A stretch of DNA of 5,023 bases from Patescibacteria group bacterium (GCA_030916795.1 JAUPVZ010000053.1:1-5023); one strand, 5' to 3'. Positions 1-5,023 are shown, counted from the first letter of the stretch. The notes: generated by a model not told the origin, from the letters alone. A program made the numbers and translations.

Positions 1-1
1 G

Positions 2-1048
2 GCGCTAATCCAAGACCCAGACTTATTACTTTTAGATGAACCAACCAACAACCTCGACAAGGCGGGCATCGAACATCTCACCAACTTTTTAGTCAATTAT
101 AAAAAGACTTGTATTGTTATTTCCCACGATGCCGACTTTTTAAATTCGTTTACGCACGGTGTGTTGTATCTTGATGTTTACACTCACAAAATTGAACAAT
201 ATGTAGGCAATTATTTTGATGTTGTCAAAGAAATTAGCGCCCGGATTGAAAAAGAAAATATGAAGAATGCCCAACTGGCCAAAGAAGTGCAGGCTAACAA
301 AGACAAGGCCAACTTTTTTGCCCAAAAGGGTGGGAAGATGCGCGTGGTCGCTAAAAAAATGCGCGAAAAAGCCGATGAATTAGAAGAAGAGAAAATTGAT
401 GTCCGCAAGGAAGACCGCACTATTCGCCCTTTTGTTATTCCGACTCAAGATGATATTAGCGGTGAAGCGTTAAATATTAGTTCATACACGATTGTTAAAA
501 AAGGCGTGCCTGCCGGTAGGCATGGAAAGACGGTTGATAAAAAAACCAAAATTTCCTTACGCAAAAATCAGCACCTGCTTTTGTCTGGCCCCAATGGTAT
601 TGGCAAAAGCACTTTGCTCGAGAAAATCGCCACTGGCACCGCCTATGGCGCCAAGATTGGGGCGGGTATAAAGGTGGGCTATTATCGCCAAGATTTTTCC
701 ACGCTCAATTTTGAAGATACTGTTTTCCGGTCACTCATGTCTGTTATGGCAAAACCCGATGAAGAAAAAATGCGGGCGGTCGCCGCGGGGTTCCTGATCA
801 GGGGCGAGCTTATCGATACTAAAATCGGCCACTTGTCCGAAGGGCAAAAGGGGCTGGTGGCTTTTGCGCGCTTGGTGCTAGAGCGACCAGGGCTACTTAT
901 TTTAGACGAGCCGACCAACCATATAAACTTTCGTCACCTGCCGGTTATTGCCAAAGCTTTGTCTGATTTTGAAGGGGCAATGATTCTGGTTAGCCATGTG
1001 TCAGAATTTGTGGATCAAGTTCGTATTGATGAAGTTTTAGCGCTCTAA
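2..1048 (+). CDS. ABC-F family ATP-binding protein, 5'-truncated by window edge
   Basis: ABC-F proteins are soluble twin-ATPase factors that bind the ribosomal E site and adjust translation or protect against antibiotics; they have no membrane domain. The frame is open from base 2, giving 348 visible residues; about 190 N-terminal residues, including the first Walker A, are probably missing. Seen in order: first-domain Walker B and D-loop LLLLDEPTNNLD (23-58) and its H-loop VISHD; a highly charged Lys/Glu linker at about 200-430, matching the P-site tRNA-interaction linker; second-domain Walker A GPNGIGKS (587-610); signature LSEGQ (833-847); Walker B LLILDEPTNH (from 893); and H-loop LVSHV. 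The second domain departs from consensus: SGGQ is SEGQ, and the usual LD after DEPTNH is IN (INFRHLP). A GTG at 161 could be mistaken for the start, but the conserved motif upstream shows the gene begins outside the window. It ends in TAA. The subfamily (EttA, Uup, resistance type) is not determined. Confidence 0.93.
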   Translation, partial: ALIQDPDLLLLDEPTNNLDKAGIEHLTNFLVNYKKTCIVISHDADFLNSFTHGVLYLDVYTHKIEQYVGNYFDVVKEISARIEKENMKNAQLAKEVQANKDKANFFAQKGGKMRVVAKKMREKADELEEEKIDVRKEDRTIRPFVIPTQDDISGEALNISSYTIVKKGVPAGRHGKTVDKKTKISLRKNQHLLLSGPNGIGKSTLLEKIATGTAYGAKIGAGIKVGYYRQDFSTLNFEDTVFRSLMSVMAKPDEEKMRAVAAGFLIRGELIDTKIGHLSEGQKGLVAFARLVLERPGLLILDEPTNHINFRHLPVIAKALSDFEGAMILVSHVSEFVDQVRIDEVLAL

Positions 1049-1086
1049 TCTGTTTTTAGCGCAAGAAAACAGCAAGGCGTTGGTTA

Positions 1087-1115
1087 TTGTGGTATTTCCT
1101 TAAATATGTTATAAT
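1087..1115 (+). promoter_or_regulatory. Sigma-70-type extended -10 promoter for the beta-helix gene
   Basis: A perfect TATAAT lies at 1110-1115, preceded by TG one base upstream (1107-1108), which makes an extended -10. A partial -35, TTGTGG (1087-1092), sits at the optimal 17-base spacing. Predicted transcription start is near 1121-1123, about 55 bases before the GTG start at 1176. It lies in the only gap between the ABC-F gene and the beta-helix gene, so the secreted protein probably has its own transcript. This is inferred from consensus only. Confidence 0.72.
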
Positions 1116-1127
1116 TGTAGTTGGTTA

Positions 1128-1148
1128 AAAGCCCGATACCCGGGCTTT
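1128..1148 (+). other. 5'-UTR stem-loop, alternatively a weak terminator
   Basis: AAAGCCCG (1128-1135) pairs perfectly with CGGGCTTT (1141-1148), an 8-bp stem with a 5-base loop. It starts about 6 bases after the predicted transcription start and ends 13 bases before the Shine-Dalgarno. At an mRNA 5' end such a hairpin can stabilise the transcript. The downstream run TTTGTTT is only moderately T-rich, so it could instead, or also, be a weak intrinsic terminator for read-through from the ABC-F gene. The sequence does not settle which. Confidence 0.6.
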
Positions 1149-1161
1149 GTTTGGTCTATAC

Positions 1162-1167
1162 AAGGAG
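1162..1167 (+). promoter_or_regulatory. Shine-Dalgarno AAGGAG that fixes the GTG start at 1176
   Basis: AAGGAG is followed by 8 bases and then GTG at 1176-1178, which is ideal spacing. An in-frame GTG at 1167 overlaps the Shine-Dalgarno itself and has no ribosome site of its own, so the longer reading is rejected. The chosen start also gives a clean signal peptide beginning MSKKSLVF. Confidence 0.8.
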
Positions 1168-1175
1168 TGCTTATT

Positions 1176-2579
1176 GTGAGTAAGAAGAGTTTGGTATTTT
1201 TGGCGCTGGCCAGTGTATTTCCACTGGTCGCTTCGGCCGAAGGGCCGAGCTTGCCACCTGCCCAGCCCATAGAAGATTCTGGGGCAGTTTCTTGGGCGGC
1301 GTCCGATGTCCTGAAAGTCCAGGAGTCTGCCCTTGATGTGAAAGCGGCTCCGGTCACTTACACGGTGCCTGGCGACTTTCCGACAATTCAGGCGGCGGTC
1401 GACGCGGCCGCCCCTGGCGACACGATTGAGGTTACCGGCTCGCACGCGGGCCAGGTGCTCGTCACCAAGTCCATCAGCCTGATTGGTATTGGGAGTGGGG
1501 CCACTATTGCCGCCACCGATGCCATGCCGGTGGCTTTGGTCCAAGGGGCGACCAGTTTCCGACCAGTGGTTTTTGTCGGCGGTACAAGTGGGGTCGTAAT
1601 TCAGAACCTTCTCATCGACGGCCTCGGGAAAGGTAACACCAACAACAGCTTCGTGGGGCTTCTCGTCCACGATGCGGAAGTTAGTGTATCGTCGTCAACG
1701 GTTACGGGCATTGTAAACTCGCCTCTGGACGGCAGCCAGCACGGTGTTGGTATTCGTTCATCTGGAGCATCGGTTTTGCAGCTCCAAGACGTGGATATTA
1801 ACAACTTCCAGAAAAACGGCACGGCCTTCACGCCGGCAACACATGTTGTGTGGAACGGTGGTACTGTTACAGGTGCCGGTCCAACGGCGGTCACCGCTCA
1901 GAACGGCGTTCAGTTTGGCTCGGGGTCAGGTGGGGTGACCGGTAGTATCACTGGTGTTACGATGCGGAACATCGACTACACTGGTGCCACTTGGACCGCT
2001 TCGGCCCTCCTCATCTACTTTTCCGACGGGTTACAGGTTACCAATTGCGTCGTTGAAGACAGTCAGGCTGGGTTGTACACCTATGAGGCGGAGAACCTTG
2101 TCTTTACCGACAATGTCTTCGACCAAAACCAGTTCAACCTGGTCTACGGCGGGAGTGCAACCTTTATCGGCAACACCTTCTCCAACAGTGATGACGCTGG
2201 CGGATATGGCATAGGGCTCTGGCTCTATGATGTCCTTGGGGCAACTGGTACTGGCAACACCTTCGAAGACAACCCGTATGGGTTGTACGTCGCGGGTACG
2301 AGCACTGGTGTTAGTTTCCCGGATTCGCGCTTCGTCTACAACGTCGAAAGTTGTGTGAACGAGACCACGGAGACGGTGAATATTACCCACTCCTGGTGGG
2401 GCGACCCAGCCGGACCGGGGACCTGTCCCACTGGTTTCGACTGCGCCGATTGGCAGACCCACGATGGGCCACTGCCGGTACCCGCCGCCAGCACTTTTGG
2501 ACTTATGGGGCTGGTGCTAGCCCTAGTCGCCGGTGGGCTGTTTTACATCAGCCGGACCGCCGGCAAGTCCTACCTTTGA
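1176..2579 (+). CDS. Secreted right-handed beta-helix (pectate-lyase-like fold) protein with C-terminal sorting-type tail
   Basis: 467 residues, exported and probably surface-held. Residues 1-21 form a signal peptide: Lys3-Lys4, a hydrophobic core and an Ala-Ser-Ala cleavage site before Glu22. A low-complexity linker follows to about residue 60. At 67-86 is the DFPTIQAAVDAA...GDTIEV opening typical of NosD/PbH1-type parallel beta-helix proteins. Short Asn-, Gly- and Val-rich coils follow to about 405, with repeated NxF/NTF turns such as DNVFDQN, GNTFSN and GNTFEDN. The helix closes with SWWGDPAGP (406-414), a common end motif of bacterial beta-helix proteins. C418 and C423 are a close cysteine pair. 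The tail has V435-P436, a hydrophobic stretch at about 441-458, then R460 and K464, resembling IPTL/PEP-CTERM sorting tails. No catalytic residues for a polysaccharide lyase could be assigned, so substrate and enzymatic activity are unknown; an adhesin or structural role is equally possible. It is distinctly GC-rich (41 of 60 bases at 1381-1440). Confidence 0.88.
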   Translation: MSKKSLVFLALASVFPLVASAEGPSLPPAQPIEDSGAVSWAASDVLKVQESALDVKAAPVTYTVPGDFPTIQAAVDAAAPGDTIEVTGSHAGQVLVTKSISLIGIGSGATIAATDAMPVALVQGATSFRPVVFVGGTSGVVIQNLLIDGLGKGNTNNSFVGLLVHDAEVSVSSSTVTGIVNSPLDGSQHGVGIRSSGASVLQLQDVDINNFQKNGTAFTPATHVVWNGGTVTGAGPTAVTAQNGVQFGSGSGGVTGSITGVTMRNIDYTGATWTASALLIYFSDGLQVTNCVVEDSQAGLYTYEAENLVFTDNVFDQNQFNLVYGGSATFIGNTFSNSDDAGGYGIGLWLYDVLGATGTGNTFEDNPYGLYVAGTSTGVSFPDSRFVYNVESCVNETTETVNITHSWWGDPAGPGTCPTGFDCADWQTHDGPLPVPAASTFGLMGLVLALVAGGLFYISRTAGKSYL

Positions 2580-2605
2580 ATTGTCTGAATTTTTGTGTCA
2601 CACAC

Positions 2606-2641
2606 TGGCCTGGGAGCGCTTTCGCCCCCAGGCTATTTTTT
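2606..2641 (+). terminator. Intrinsic terminator of the beta-helix gene
   Basis: GCCTGGG (2608-2614) pairs with CCCAGGC (2627-2633). The stem can be extended outward by a G-T and a T-A pair, and inward, past an A/C mismatch, by GCG/CGC closing a CTTT loop. Six Ts follow at 2636-2641. It begins 27 bases after the stop codon. The T-run is only on the + strand side, so it serves the upstream gene. Confidence 0.9.
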
Positions 2642-2660
2642 ATATTTAAAAAAATATAAA
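2639..2660. repeat. AT-rich inverted repeat between two hairpins
   Basis: TTTATATTT (2639-2647) and AAATATAAA (2652-2660) are perfect 9-base inverted arms around AAAA. The left arm overlaps the T-tract of the upstream terminator, and the right arm abuts the GC-rich hairpin at 2661. On the minus strand this stretch reads as a T-rich tail following that hairpin, so its symmetry may simply reflect two terminators placed back to back. Confidence 0.5.
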
Positions 2661-2685
2661 CCCCCGCCAGCTTCGCTGGCGGGGG
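2661..2685 (-). terminator. Very stable GC-rich perfect hairpin; probable minus-strand terminator or dispersed repeat
   Basis: CCCCCGCCAG (2661-2670) pairs perfectly with CTGGCGGGGG (2676-2685) around CTTCG. Read on the minus strand, the stem is followed by TTTATATTTTTTT, a good U-rich tail. On the + strand the following bases AATGTTTTG are a poorer tail. No minus-strand gene approaches from the right, so a terminator there has no obvious client. Hairpins of this CCCGCCAGC-TTCG type recur between genes in some Patescibacteria as I recall them, so a dispersed intergenic repeat is a real alternative. Confidence 0.6.
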
Positions 2686-2775
2686 AATGTTTTGTACTTG
2701 GTCGCGTCTCACATCGCTTCGGCAATTTCGTCGATACAGCGCATTTAAGCCCACAAATCAAACTATTTATAGTAA

Positions 2776-2880
2776 TGTGTCAACAAGACTCCGGCAAAAT
2801 GGCAAATATGGGTTCAAGATGTTAACATATTTGAGATGGATGAACTAGAAAAAGTGAAACAAGAATTGGCTGAAATAGAT
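2776..2880 (+). pseudogene. Start-less short open frame, possible gene remnant
   Basis: Between TAA at 2773-2775 and TAA at 2881-2883, this frame reads 35 codons. The C-terminal part is charged and amphipathic (MDELEKVKQELAEID), like the end of a coiled-coil protein. The only ATG is at 2836, leaving 15 codons with no Shine-Dalgarno in front. It may be the tail of a decayed gene or a chance open frame. No family is recognised, and the protein-like character of the final 15 residues is the only support. Confidence 0.25.
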
Positions 2881-2894
2881 TAAATTTATATAAT
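2866..2894 (+). promoter_or_regulatory. Possible promoter abutting the phosphatase start codon
   Basis: TATAAT (2889-2894) and TTGGCT (2866-2871, four of six matches to the -35 consensus) are spaced by 17 bases. The -10 ends one base before the ATG at 2896, so normal initiation would fall a few bases inside the gene. A transcript with little or no leader would fit the absence of any Shine-Dalgarno, but the geometry is off by about five bases. It may be chance in an AT-rich spot. Confidence 0.3.
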
Positions 2895-2895
2895 C

Positions 2896-3444
2896 ATGGC
2901 GGTTAAGATTACCTATTTTGTACATGGGACGACGGTGGATAATGAGGCACATGTTTCCTCGGGGTGGAAAGATGCGGAACTTTCGGCCTTGGGTGTAAAG
3001 CAGTCGGAAGAATTGGTGGAGCAGACTCGCGAGCAGAAGTTTGACGCGATTTTTTGTTCAGACCTAAAGCGGGCGGTAGACTCGGCCCATATCACTTGGG
3101 GCGATTCCGGCGTGCCGATCATTAGCGACGCGCGCTTGCGCGAGTGCAATTATGGCCAGTTGAATGGCCACCCCTCGGTCGAGGTGGAGCCCATGCAGGA
3201 AAAGTCGATCACCACGCCAATGCCCAGTGGCGAAAGTTATGAAGATGTAAGGGTGCGGGTGGCGAGTTTCCTTGCCGACCTGAAGCGGGATTATGATGGT
3301 AAACATATTGCTATTGTGGCCCACAAGGCACCCCAACTCGCGCTGGATGTGCTACTTAAAGGGCAAAGTTGGGACGAGGCTTTTGCCAGTGACTGGCGCA
3401 AGCGCGGGGCTTGGCAGGCCGGGTGGGAGTATGAGGTGAAGTAG
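2896..3444 (+). CDS. Histidine phosphatase superfamily (phosphoglycerate-mutase-like) protein, RHG arginine missing
   Basis: 182 residues, a normal length for a minimal cytoplasmic member of this family, which removes or moves phosphate through a phospho-histidine. The start YFVHGTTVDN (7-16) aligns with the family's LVRHGETxxN: H10, the expected nucleophile, G11 and N16 are kept, but the preceding Arg is V9. Other landmarks are SGWKDAELSALG (22-33), SDLKRAVDSA with phosphate-binding R59, LRECNYGQLNG with acid E83, PSGESYEDV (110-118), and the second histidine H143 in VAHK, where most members have SHG. Four of the five usual pocket residues are therefore present. It may still act on a phosphoester with altered efficiency, or bind phosphate without turnover; the substrate is unknown. 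No Shine-Dalgarno precedes the ATG, but the motif starts at residue 7, so no later start is possible. Base composition is moderate (33 of 60 G/C at 3181-3240), unlike the AT-rich genes after it. Confidence 0.85.
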   Translation: MAVKITYFVHGTTVDNEAHVSSGWKDAELSALGVKQSEELVEQTREQKFDAIFCSDLKRAVDSAHITWGDSGVPIISDARLRECNYGQLNGHPSVEVEPMQEKSITTPMPSGESYEDVRVRVASFLADLKRDYDGKHIAIVAHKAPQLALDVLLKGQSWDEAFASDWRKRGAWQAGWEYEVK

Positions 3445-3457
3445 AAAAAGTTGGGGG

Positions 3458-3462
3458 AGGAG
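3458..3462 (+). promoter_or_regulatory. Displaced Shine-Dalgarno AGGAG upstream of radC
   Basis: GGGGGAGGAG (3453-3462) is a strong purine site, but its end is 18 bases from the radC ATG at 3481, much further than the usual 5-9. No start codon in the radC frame lies at the right distance; the codons there are TAT, TTA and AAT. An in-frame TTG at 3451 would put the site inside the gene. The site may be left over from another gene that once followed the phosphatase, or it may work poorly at this spacing. Confidence 0.4.
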
Positions 3463-3480
3463 AACTATTTAAATAAATTT

Positions 3481-4134
3481 ATGCCAAAAATTAAGGACAT
3501 TCCAAAATTTGATAGACCGCGAGAAAAGATGGAAAAGTATGGTCCAGGGAAATTGTCTGACGCTGAACTTTTGGCGATTCTACTTCGAACAGGTACAAAA
3601 GACTTAAATGTTTTAAAATTAGCTCAAAAGATTTTACAAAAATTTGAAAATGAAAAGTTTATAAATATCACAATTGATGAATTAAAGACTATGCGTGGAT
3701 TGGGGCCAGTAAAGGCTTGTGAAATTATTGCTTGTTTTGAGCTTGGTAAACGTATGTTGAAAGGCAAAAAATCATCAATTTTACTTTCGCCTAAAGATGT
3801 TTGGGAACGAATGGAAGATATTCGAGGAAGTAAAAAAGAGCATTTTGCAGTTTTTTATTTAGATAGTAGAAACCAAGAAATACAGAGAGAAGTTATTTCT
3901 ATTGGAACTCTTAATGAAAGTCTTGTTCATCCTCGGGAAGTGTTTGAGGGTGCAATCAAAAATAATGCCGCTTCAATTATTCTTGCCCACAATCACCCCT
4001 CTGGAGATTTGGAACCCTCGCAAGCTGATATTGAGATAACAAAAAAATTAATCCATGCTGGAAAAATTATAGATATTAAGATTATTGATCATATTATTGT
4101 AGTAAATGATTCATGGTCAAAAATTGAAGTATAA
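3481..4134 (+). CDS. radC: RadC family protein (JAMM/MPN+ metalloprotease-like domain)
   Basis: 217 residues, full family length. The start at ATG 3481 matches the conserved RadC beginning (KIKDIPKFDRPREKMEKYG). Residues 24-38 are LSDAELLAILLRTGT, the classic N-terminal signature. A helix-hairpin-helix motif lies at 73-79 (GLGPVKA). The C-terminal JAMM domain contains VHPREVFEGA (149-158) and the metal-binding HNHPSGD...D pattern, with H170, H172 and D183 all present, then DHIIV. The family was once linked to DNA repair, but that assignment was withdrawn; members are often found on plasmids, phages and integrated elements, and their biochemical role is still unclear. The gene starts 36 bases after the phosphatase stop, and the ATPase gene starts 12 bases after its own stop, so it probably forms an operon with the latter. 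It is very AT-rich (11 of 60 G/C at 3601-3660), unlike genes to its left, suggesting separate origin. Confidence 0.95.
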   Translation: MPKIKDIPKFDRPREKMEKYGPGKLSDAELLAILLRTGTKDLNVLKLAQKILQKFENEKFINITIDELKTMRGLGPVKACEIIACFELGKRMLKGKKSSILLSPKDVWERMEDIRGSKKEHFAVFYLDSRNQEIQREVISIGTLNESLVHPREVFEGAIKNNAASIILAHNHPSGDLEPSQADIEITKKLIHAGKIIDIKIIDHIIVVNDSWSKIEV

Positions 4135-4146
4135 GAAAGTCATTAT

Positions 4147-5023
4147 ATGAAAATAAAATTAATAAAAATAAATAATTTCCGCTCAATCAAAGAAGTTGAA
4201 ATAGACGGGCCTCTCGATGATGTGTGGACGTTCGTCGGTCAAAACAATGCCGGTAAATCATCAGTAATGCACGCAATCAGAGCTTTTTATGGTGAATATG
4301 ATGTGAAAGTTGAGGACTTTTGCCGAGCAGATGGTTCCAATAAGCCGATAGAGATTACTATGGAGTACAAGCTTTCCGACGATGAATTTTCACAGCTTCC
4401 TGAGCAATACAAATTACCCAGTAACACTCTTTCTGTAGTTAAAAGATACACGAGAGATTCTTTAAAAGGTGAGTCACACGGATTTACTAAAGATTTGACA
4501 ACTGGTGAAATAAAAGAAGTAGAGGAAGAATTTTTCGGAGCAAAAAATGTTGCTGTAGGAAAATTAGGAACTGTTATCTATATTCCCGCCGTCAAAGATT
4601 TAGGGGAGGAATTGAAAAAGACAAAATCATCCCTATTTTCAAAACTAATAAGTCGAATACTTACAGAAACGCTCACCGACCTTCCTTCATGGAATAATCT
4701 TATTAAGAATACTGAGGAATTTGCGAATGATTTAAAAAGTCCAGTTAAAGCAACTGGCGAATTTAGAAGTGTAACTGAGATTGAAGAAAATTTATCAAGC
4801 CGACTTAGTGGTTGGGGTTTAAAATCTCAAATATCAATTTCAGCCCCTTCTCCGGAAGACATTATTTTGTCGGGAGCCAAACTAAGATTGATTTCAAATG
4901 AAACAGGGGTTGAGGAAGATCCAATGAATCTTGGTTCAGGTGCCCAACGTTCGATTGTAAATAACCTGCTTCTTTTGTGGGCTGAGATAGAAAGCAAAAA
5001 AATAAAGACTGATAAAAAGAAGT
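4147..5023 (+). CDS. OLD-like AAA/ABC-type ATPase (ATP-binding N-terminal part), 3'-truncated by window edge
   Basis: 292 residues are visible with no stop before the window ends. The start is ATG at 4147, and the protein opens with MKIKLIKINNFRSIKEVEI, the typical first strand of SMC/RecF/OLD-type ATPases. Walker A is GQNNAGKS (31-38), followed by a helix VMHAIRAFYG. An acidic and Lys-rich middle part at about 110-200 could be the coiled-coil or insertion region. An ABC-like signature, LGSGAQRSI, is at 262-270, followed by VNNLLLLWAEIE. The Walker B and any C-terminal domain lie beyond the window. Overcoming-lysogenisation-defect (OLD) nucleases and GajA of Gabija share this architecture with a C-terminal TOPRIM nuclease, but that domain is not seen here, so nuclease activity is only a guess. 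Only 12 bases separate it from radC, and only a weak purine stretch (GAAAG) precedes the start, suggesting coupled translation. It is AT-rich like radC. Confidence 0.85.
   Translation, partial: MKIKLIKINNFRSIKEVEIDGPLDDVWTFVGQNNAGKSSVMHAIRAFYGEYDVKVEDFCRADGSNKPIEITMEYKLSDDEFSQLPEQYKLPSNTLSVVKRYTRDSLKGESHGFTKDLTTGEIKEVEEEFFGAKNVAVGKLGTVIYIPAVKDLGEELKKTKSSLFSKLISRILTETLTDLPSWNNLIKNTEEFANDLKSPVKATGEFRSVTEIEENLSSRLSGWGLKSQISISAPSPEDIILSGAKLRLISNETGVEEDPMNLGSGAQRSIVNNLLLLWAEIESKKIKTDKKK

Larger units (their letters stand above)
2690..2895. other. Intergenic stretch without a confident gene
   Basis: No complete reading frame with a ribosome-binding site is visible on either strand. A tRNA-like GGTTCAA near 2811 lacks pairing arms. 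The right half contains a start-less open frame (2776-2880) and a TATAAT immediately before the next gene, described separately. The segment 2690-2775 shows no structure I can support. Confidence 0.5.

Noticed and set aside
1050..1072. CTGTTTT (1050-1056) and AAAACAG (1066-1072) could pair just after the ABC-F stop as a terminator.
   Set aside because: The stem is short and A/T-rich with a 9-base loop, and no T-run follows; too weak to call.
1167..1175. In-frame GTG at 1167 as the start of the beta-helix gene.
   Set aside because: It overlaps the AAGGAG ribosome site, which is ideally placed for GTG at 1176.
1125..1670. A 181-codon minus-strand open frame opposite the beta-helix gene.
   Set aside because: It is the antisense shadow of a GC-rich coding region, has no recognisable motif, and faces a + strand gene with promoter, signal peptide and terminator.
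2031..2462. A 143-codon minus-strand open frame.
   Set aside because: Shadow of the beta-helix coding frame; no ribosome site or recognisable family.
2764..2773. TATAGT as a -10 for a transcript reading toward the phosphatase gene.
   Set aside because: The matching -35 position reads TTAAGC, a poor match; not distinguishable from AT-rich background.
2595..2825. A 76-codon + strand open frame across the terminator region.
   Set aside because: It runs through both the intrinsic terminator and the GC hairpin, and the translation has no protein-like pattern.
2809..2830. GGTTCAAGA resembling a tRNA T-loop.
   Set aside because: The flanking bases do not form a T-stem, and no acceptor, D or anticodon arms can be drawn upstream.
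3451..3480. TTG at 3451 as the start of radC, adding 10 residues.
   Set aside because: The extra residues are unlike RadC N-termini and the purine-rich site would lie inside the gene; ATG 3481 matches the family start.
4147..5023. Assignment of the ATPase as GajA of a Gabija system.
   Set aside because: The TOPRIM domain and the partner GajB helicase are not in the window, and the partner seen upstream is RadC; the evidence supports only an OLD-like ATPase.

Overview
The window looks like chromosomal DNA of a bacterium, and the best guess is a member of the Patescibacteria (Candidate Phyla Radiation). Clues are the compact gene packing on one strand, a histidine-phosphatase variant that begins with a VHG motif, an ABC-F protein with an unusual second ATPase site, and a very stable CCCCCGCCAG/CTGGCGGGGG hairpin between genes. 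The taxonomic call rests on remembered resemblance, not on a search, and should be treated as tentative. All five recognisable genes are on the + strand. I saw no rRNA, tRNA, CRISPR array, insertion sequence or convincing minus-strand gene.

Left part (2-1048): the 3' two thirds of an ABC-F family translation-factor-like ATPase, cut by the window edge. A short intergenic stretch holds a strong extended -10 promoter (1087-1115), a hairpin right at the predicted mRNA 5' end (1128-1148) and a good Shine-Dalgarno. Next comes a GC-rich gene (1176-2579) for a secreted right-handed beta-helix protein with a signal peptide and a C-terminal VP / hydrophobic / basic tail resembling IPTL/PEP-CTERM sorting tails. 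It ends in a clear intrinsic terminator (2606-2641).

Middle part (2580-2895): about 316 bases with no confident gene. They hold the terminator, an AT-rich inverted repeat, a GC-rich perfect hairpin that would act as a minus-strand terminator, and a short start-less reading frame that may be a gene remnant. A histidine-phosphatase-superfamily gene follows (2896-3444); its RHG catalytic arginine is replaced by valine.

Right part (3445-5023): base composition drops sharply. Two closely spaced AT-rich genes follow, 12 bases apart and probably co-transcribed: a RadC-type JAMM-domain protein (3481-4134) and the N-terminal part of an OLD-like SMC/ABC-type ATPase (from 4147, running off the end). 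The composition break and this gene pair suggest an acquired, possibly mobile or defence-related, segment. The rest of the ATPase gene and what follows it lie outside the window, so no named system can be assigned.
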